This document shows, in pieces, positions 53,306-54,763 of a stretch of 54,763 nt of DNA. A program made the translations under genes and the position numbers. The stretch spans positions 1 to 54,763 of the IMG/VR virus record IMGVR_UViG_3300049596_000709; one strand, 5' to 3'. The number at the start of each line of letters is the position of its first letter. The first letter of the stretch is position 1. Source of the DNA: a virus. A model generated the notes under the pieces. It had not been told where the DNA came from. It saw only the letters and a list, made by a program, of their open reading frames with translations, and made no database searches.

Positions 53306-53890
53306 TTACTCGGCGAGTATGCGTGTGATGCGATCAAGCTTCGATTGAAGCTTCGCTGTTCGTGCAGCAATCAGCTGCTCGAGAAGATCGGCAACGTCAC
53401 CCGTCATCGCTGTGGTTTTGCTAGGCAGGCCGGAAACCAGAACACGAGTTGAAGCCCGTTTCTTTTTTCCAGCTTTCGTCTTGTGCTTGTACCTGTAGGT
53501 GATCCCGTCAACCTTCTGGCCTAGCTCCACGCCTGGGACAGCAATACCGACCGTGCGTGTCGGCACTGTCGTGCGGCCCGTTGACGTTCCAATGAATAAG
53601 GTCGCGTTGTGACCTTTCACAAGACGCCCGTAAGATCTAGTGCTTCGCTCTTGATCGGTTTCAATTCGGCTAATTGCAAGCCCGTCAACAATAAGCTCTC
53701 GAAGAATCTTCGTGATGTAGTTGTAGTCGTAGACTCGTTCGTTGAGTTGTGCTGCGAGATTTGTTACTTCAAGCGCAGTGAGCGGAACGTCCGTAGCATC
53801 TACGATGAACTGAACAATGTCGCGCGTGGTTTTTCCACGAGCACGTCGTGCTTCAATAAACGGTTGTAACTGGACTGGAATGGTTTTCAT
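53306..53890 (-). CDS. Putative winged-helix DNA-binding protein
   Basis: A 194-residue protein. Residues 30-90 look like a winged helix: PLTALEVTNLAAQLNERVYD, then YITKILRELIVDGLAISRIE and the wing RSTRSYGRLVKGHNATLFIG. The C-terminal part has a basic stretch (YRYKHKTKAGKKKRASTR) and a helix (LIAARTAKLQSKLDRITRIL). It contains a 35-bp element copy. A palindrome upstream (53926-53952) is a possible autoregulatory site. Strong GGAG ribosome site before the ATG at 53890. Confidence 0.6.
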   Translation of the reverse strand: MKTIPVQLQPFIEARRARGKTTRDIVQFIVDATDVPLTALEVTNLAAQLNERVYDYNYITKILRELIVDGLAISRIETDQERSTRSYGRLVKGHNATLFIGTSTGRTTVPTRTVGIAVPGVELGQKVDGITYRYKHKTKAGKKKRASTRVLVSGLPSKTTAMTGDVADLLEQLIAARTAKLQSKLDRITRILAE

Positions 53891-53925
53891 TTTCTGTCTC
53901 CTATGTCGTTGTGGATACTGTCATT

Positions 53926-53952
53926 ATAACACAGGACTTTACCCTGCGTTAT
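53926..53952 (-). promoter_or_regulatory. Imperfect palindrome and promoter before the winged-helix gene
   Basis: ATAACACAGG (53926-53935) and CCTGCGTTAT (53943-53952) differ at one position and are 7 nt apart. A second TATAAT lies within the downstream arm, and the standard promoter motif lies just upstream at 53964. The palindrome would cover the inner promoter, as an operator does. Confidence 0.5.
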
Positions 53953-53975
53953 GATTTAGGGTAATTATATTTTCC

Positions 53976-54389
53976 CTAGATTACTTCTCCTGATGGCGCA
54001 ATGCGTTCAACCCAGCCGCCTTTGCCGTCGCCGACGACTGTGCAGCCATGCGAGTCTATAGACCAGTTAAACTCACAGCACGACGCATCGGAATTATTTT
54101 CAGTATGCGGAGGGTGCGTGCCAGTTCCCGGCGGAAATAGATTAGGAAGCATCCTTGCGATTTTTAAGCAGCAGTCGTGACACAGCACAACGTACAGCAG
54201 TGGACTGTTTTCTACAAAGCAGTCGTCAGTAAACTCAGCGTAGCCGCCAGACAGATTTAGACACCAGCCGTTTTCAACCTGGCGATAGCCAGACATAGTC
54301 TGCTCTGGGTCAGTGCTCAGCCCTGGCGCTGGTATGATACGGATGTCTGAGCCGCAGCTGTCGCATTCGTCAGTTAGGCGCTTGTTCAT
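53976..54389 (-). CDS. Cys-rich hypothetical protein (137 residues)
   Basis: MNKRLTDECDSCGSDIRIIP, then LCHDCCLKIARMLPN and CCEFNWSIDSHGCTVVG. CDSCGS and CHDCC can form one zinc site; the later CC and C could form a second. ATG at 54389 is 8 nt from TATAAT of the motif at 54398, so a nearly leaderless message is likely. No family recognised. Confidence 0.6.
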   Translation of the reverse strand: MNKRLTDECDSCGSDIRIIPAPGLSTDPEQTMSGYRQVENGWCLNLSGGYAEFTDDCFVENSPLLYVVLCHDCCLKIARMLPNLFPPGTGTHPPHTENNSDASCCEFNWSIDSHGCTVVGDGKGGWVERIAPSGEVI

Positions 54390-54409
54390 CTGGTTTTATT
54401 ATATATTCC

Positions 54410-54682
54410 CTAGTTTTCAGATGCGATCTGAAATAGCCCTGTCTGGCTCCCTAATCGGGAAAGTGAGGAGTGATTTGGGATTCCGTTGGCATCTTCGCCG
54501 ACGTACCCGATTTGGCGTTGCCAACGGGCGAACGCGTTTTGGGTCATGTTGTCGTAGTGGCCTGCCTCGTAATAAACCAATCCTGAGGTAATCTTCAGAG
54601 CCTGCTGAAGAACCTTGACACTTTCGTGTTTCTTCCTCGGCTTTAGGTGCGAAAGCTTCAAGGTGTTTTTGGCACCCGTCAT
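54410..54682 (-). CDS. Peptidoglycan-binding-like protein (90 residues)
   Basis: SVKVLQQALKITSGLVYYEA, then DNMTQNAFARWQRQIGYVGE and DANGIPNHSSLSRLG match the PG_binding_1 type found in actinobacterial wall proteins: V--VQ-AL, T--A---WQR--GY-G-DA-GIP--SL--LG. A basic N-terminus and no signal peptide are visible. ATG at 54682 (ATGACGGGTG) lies within the left end of a 34-bp split element (54674-54707); the ribosome site TAGGAAAA comes from that element's middle. A wall-binding domain in a short early gene is odd. Confidence 0.62.
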   Translation of the reverse strand: MTGAKNTLKLSHLKPRKKHESVKVLQQALKITSGLVYYEAGHYDNMTQNAFARWQRQIGYVGEDANGIPNHSSLSRLGSQTGLFQIASEN

Positions 54683-54707
54683 ATTATTTTTTCCTAGCTC
54701 AGGCCTG
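54674..54707. repeat. Split element at the right edge
   Basis: ACCCGTCAT, 17 bases, then CAGGCCTG (34 bp). It overlaps the start codon and ribosome site of the gene at 54410-54682. Sequence beyond it (54708-54763) shows no gene. Confidence 0.55.
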
Positions 54708-54763
54708 AGTTTGAAATTTGGCCTACAAAATCCAAGAACCTCGTTCTTCCAACGAACTCGCTC

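Larger units (their letters stand above)
27765..54413 (-). promoter_or_regulatory. Family of about 60 same-strand extended -10 promoter motifs
   Basis: Minus-strand consensus CTnRGGA-N3-TATAAT, often CTAGGGATTGTATAAT. Left edges of the 16-base copies: 27765, 28267, 28718, 28954, 29190, 29647, 30819, 33168, 33818, 34153, 34352, 35277, 35545, 35758, 36007, 36338, 36572, 36955, 37235, 37433, 37729, 37934, 38244, 38485, 38853, 39011, 39187, 39374, 39675, 39988, 40137, 40331, 41151, 41443, 41753, 42181, 42385, 42820, 42919, 43192, 43519, 43750, 43948, 44386, 44725, 45005, 45271, 46044, 46598, 47704, 49637, 50741, 51272, 51535, 51961, 52468, 52835, 52902, 53964, 54398. Copies at 27765, 28267, 28718, 29647 and 34153 replace TATAAT by TAAA(G/T)T. 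All face the genes and none was seen left of 27.7 kb. Most are followed by a leader ending CGACGAAAGGACA before ATG. No -35 box is shared. An early or middle promoter is the simplest reading; a binding site for a repressor or WhiB-sigma complex may overlap it. Confidence 0.8.

Noticed and set aside
40354-53433. CRISPR array
   Set aside because: The conserved ends recur at fixed 35-bp units, but distances between units vary from overlap to 8 kb, and there are no identical repeats alternating with equal spacers.
1-54763. tRNA genes
   Set aside because: I looked for T-arm and anticodon-arm patterns on both strands and saw no cloverleaf. The AGCTCAGGCCGG part of the 35-bp elements resembles a D-arm by chance only.

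Overview
The window is a 54.8 kb piece of a tailed double-stranded DNA phage, almost certainly one that infects an actinobacterium. Every gene I can support lies on the minus strand, so transcription runs from high to low coordinates. Signs of an actinobacterial host are a WhiB-type Fe-S regulator, ThyX, a proteasome-like Ntn hydrolase, LysM and peptidoglycan-binding proteins, and several apparently leaderless genes. By eye the GC content is near one half, so a high-GC Streptomyces host is not assured. I saw no tRNA, integrase, insertion sequence or CRISPR array.

Region A (1-23.6 kb) is the head-assembly module. In order of transcription it holds a two-HTH protein, a small conserved head-region protein, a DUF1360 membrane protein, the portal, a Cys-rich protein, a 5,183-residue giant protein, a second Cys-rich protein, and a capsid maturation protease with an N-terminal HExxH motif that runs off the window. 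The genes overlap or abut. The giant protein sits where actinophages usually carry a MuF/minor capsid gene. It strings together three WYL-like repeats, a KTSC domain, a duplicated helical module, an ADP-ribosyltransferase-like domain, a HipA-like kinase fold, a DnaQ-type exonuclease, a UvrD/Rep helicase, a classical R-STS-ExE ADP-ribosyltransferase, two Nudix domains and another ADP-ribosyltransferase-like region. This is an extreme case of the polyvalent protein concept: a multi-domain effector packaged in the virion and probably delivered with the DNA.

Region B (23.64-24.64 kb) is a 1 kb non-coding stretch. It contains five tandem 66-bp repeats followed by about 500 bp of G/T-rich, CACGTG-rich sequence, placed between the terminase side and the head genes. 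It is a candidate packaging or replication site.

Region C (24.6-27.5 kb) holds a peptidoglycan-binding protein, the large terminase, a LysM membrane protein and a DUF6011 zinc protein.

Region D (27.5-54.8 kb) has about 75 small genes, mostly of unknown function. About 60 copies of one promoter-like motif (CTnRGGA-N3-TATAAT), all facing the same way, precede nearly every gene. Hairpins often close the preceding gene, and stop codons are frequently built into the motif. In at least six genes the ATG begins exactly 6 nt after TATAAT, as expected for leaderless transcripts. One copy is followed, at exactly the same spacing, by a 97-nt rod-like hairpin without an ORF, a strong non-coding RNA candidate. 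Recognisable genes include ThyX, WhiB, an XRE-like regulator, a proteasome-like hydrolase, a MoxR ATPase with a VWA protein, three WGR-like paralogues, DUF3846, several zinc ribbons and five tiny membrane proteins. Eleven copies of a 35-bp element with fixed ends and a variable middle occur in three clusters at 40.4, 45.3 and 53.3 kb plus the right edge.
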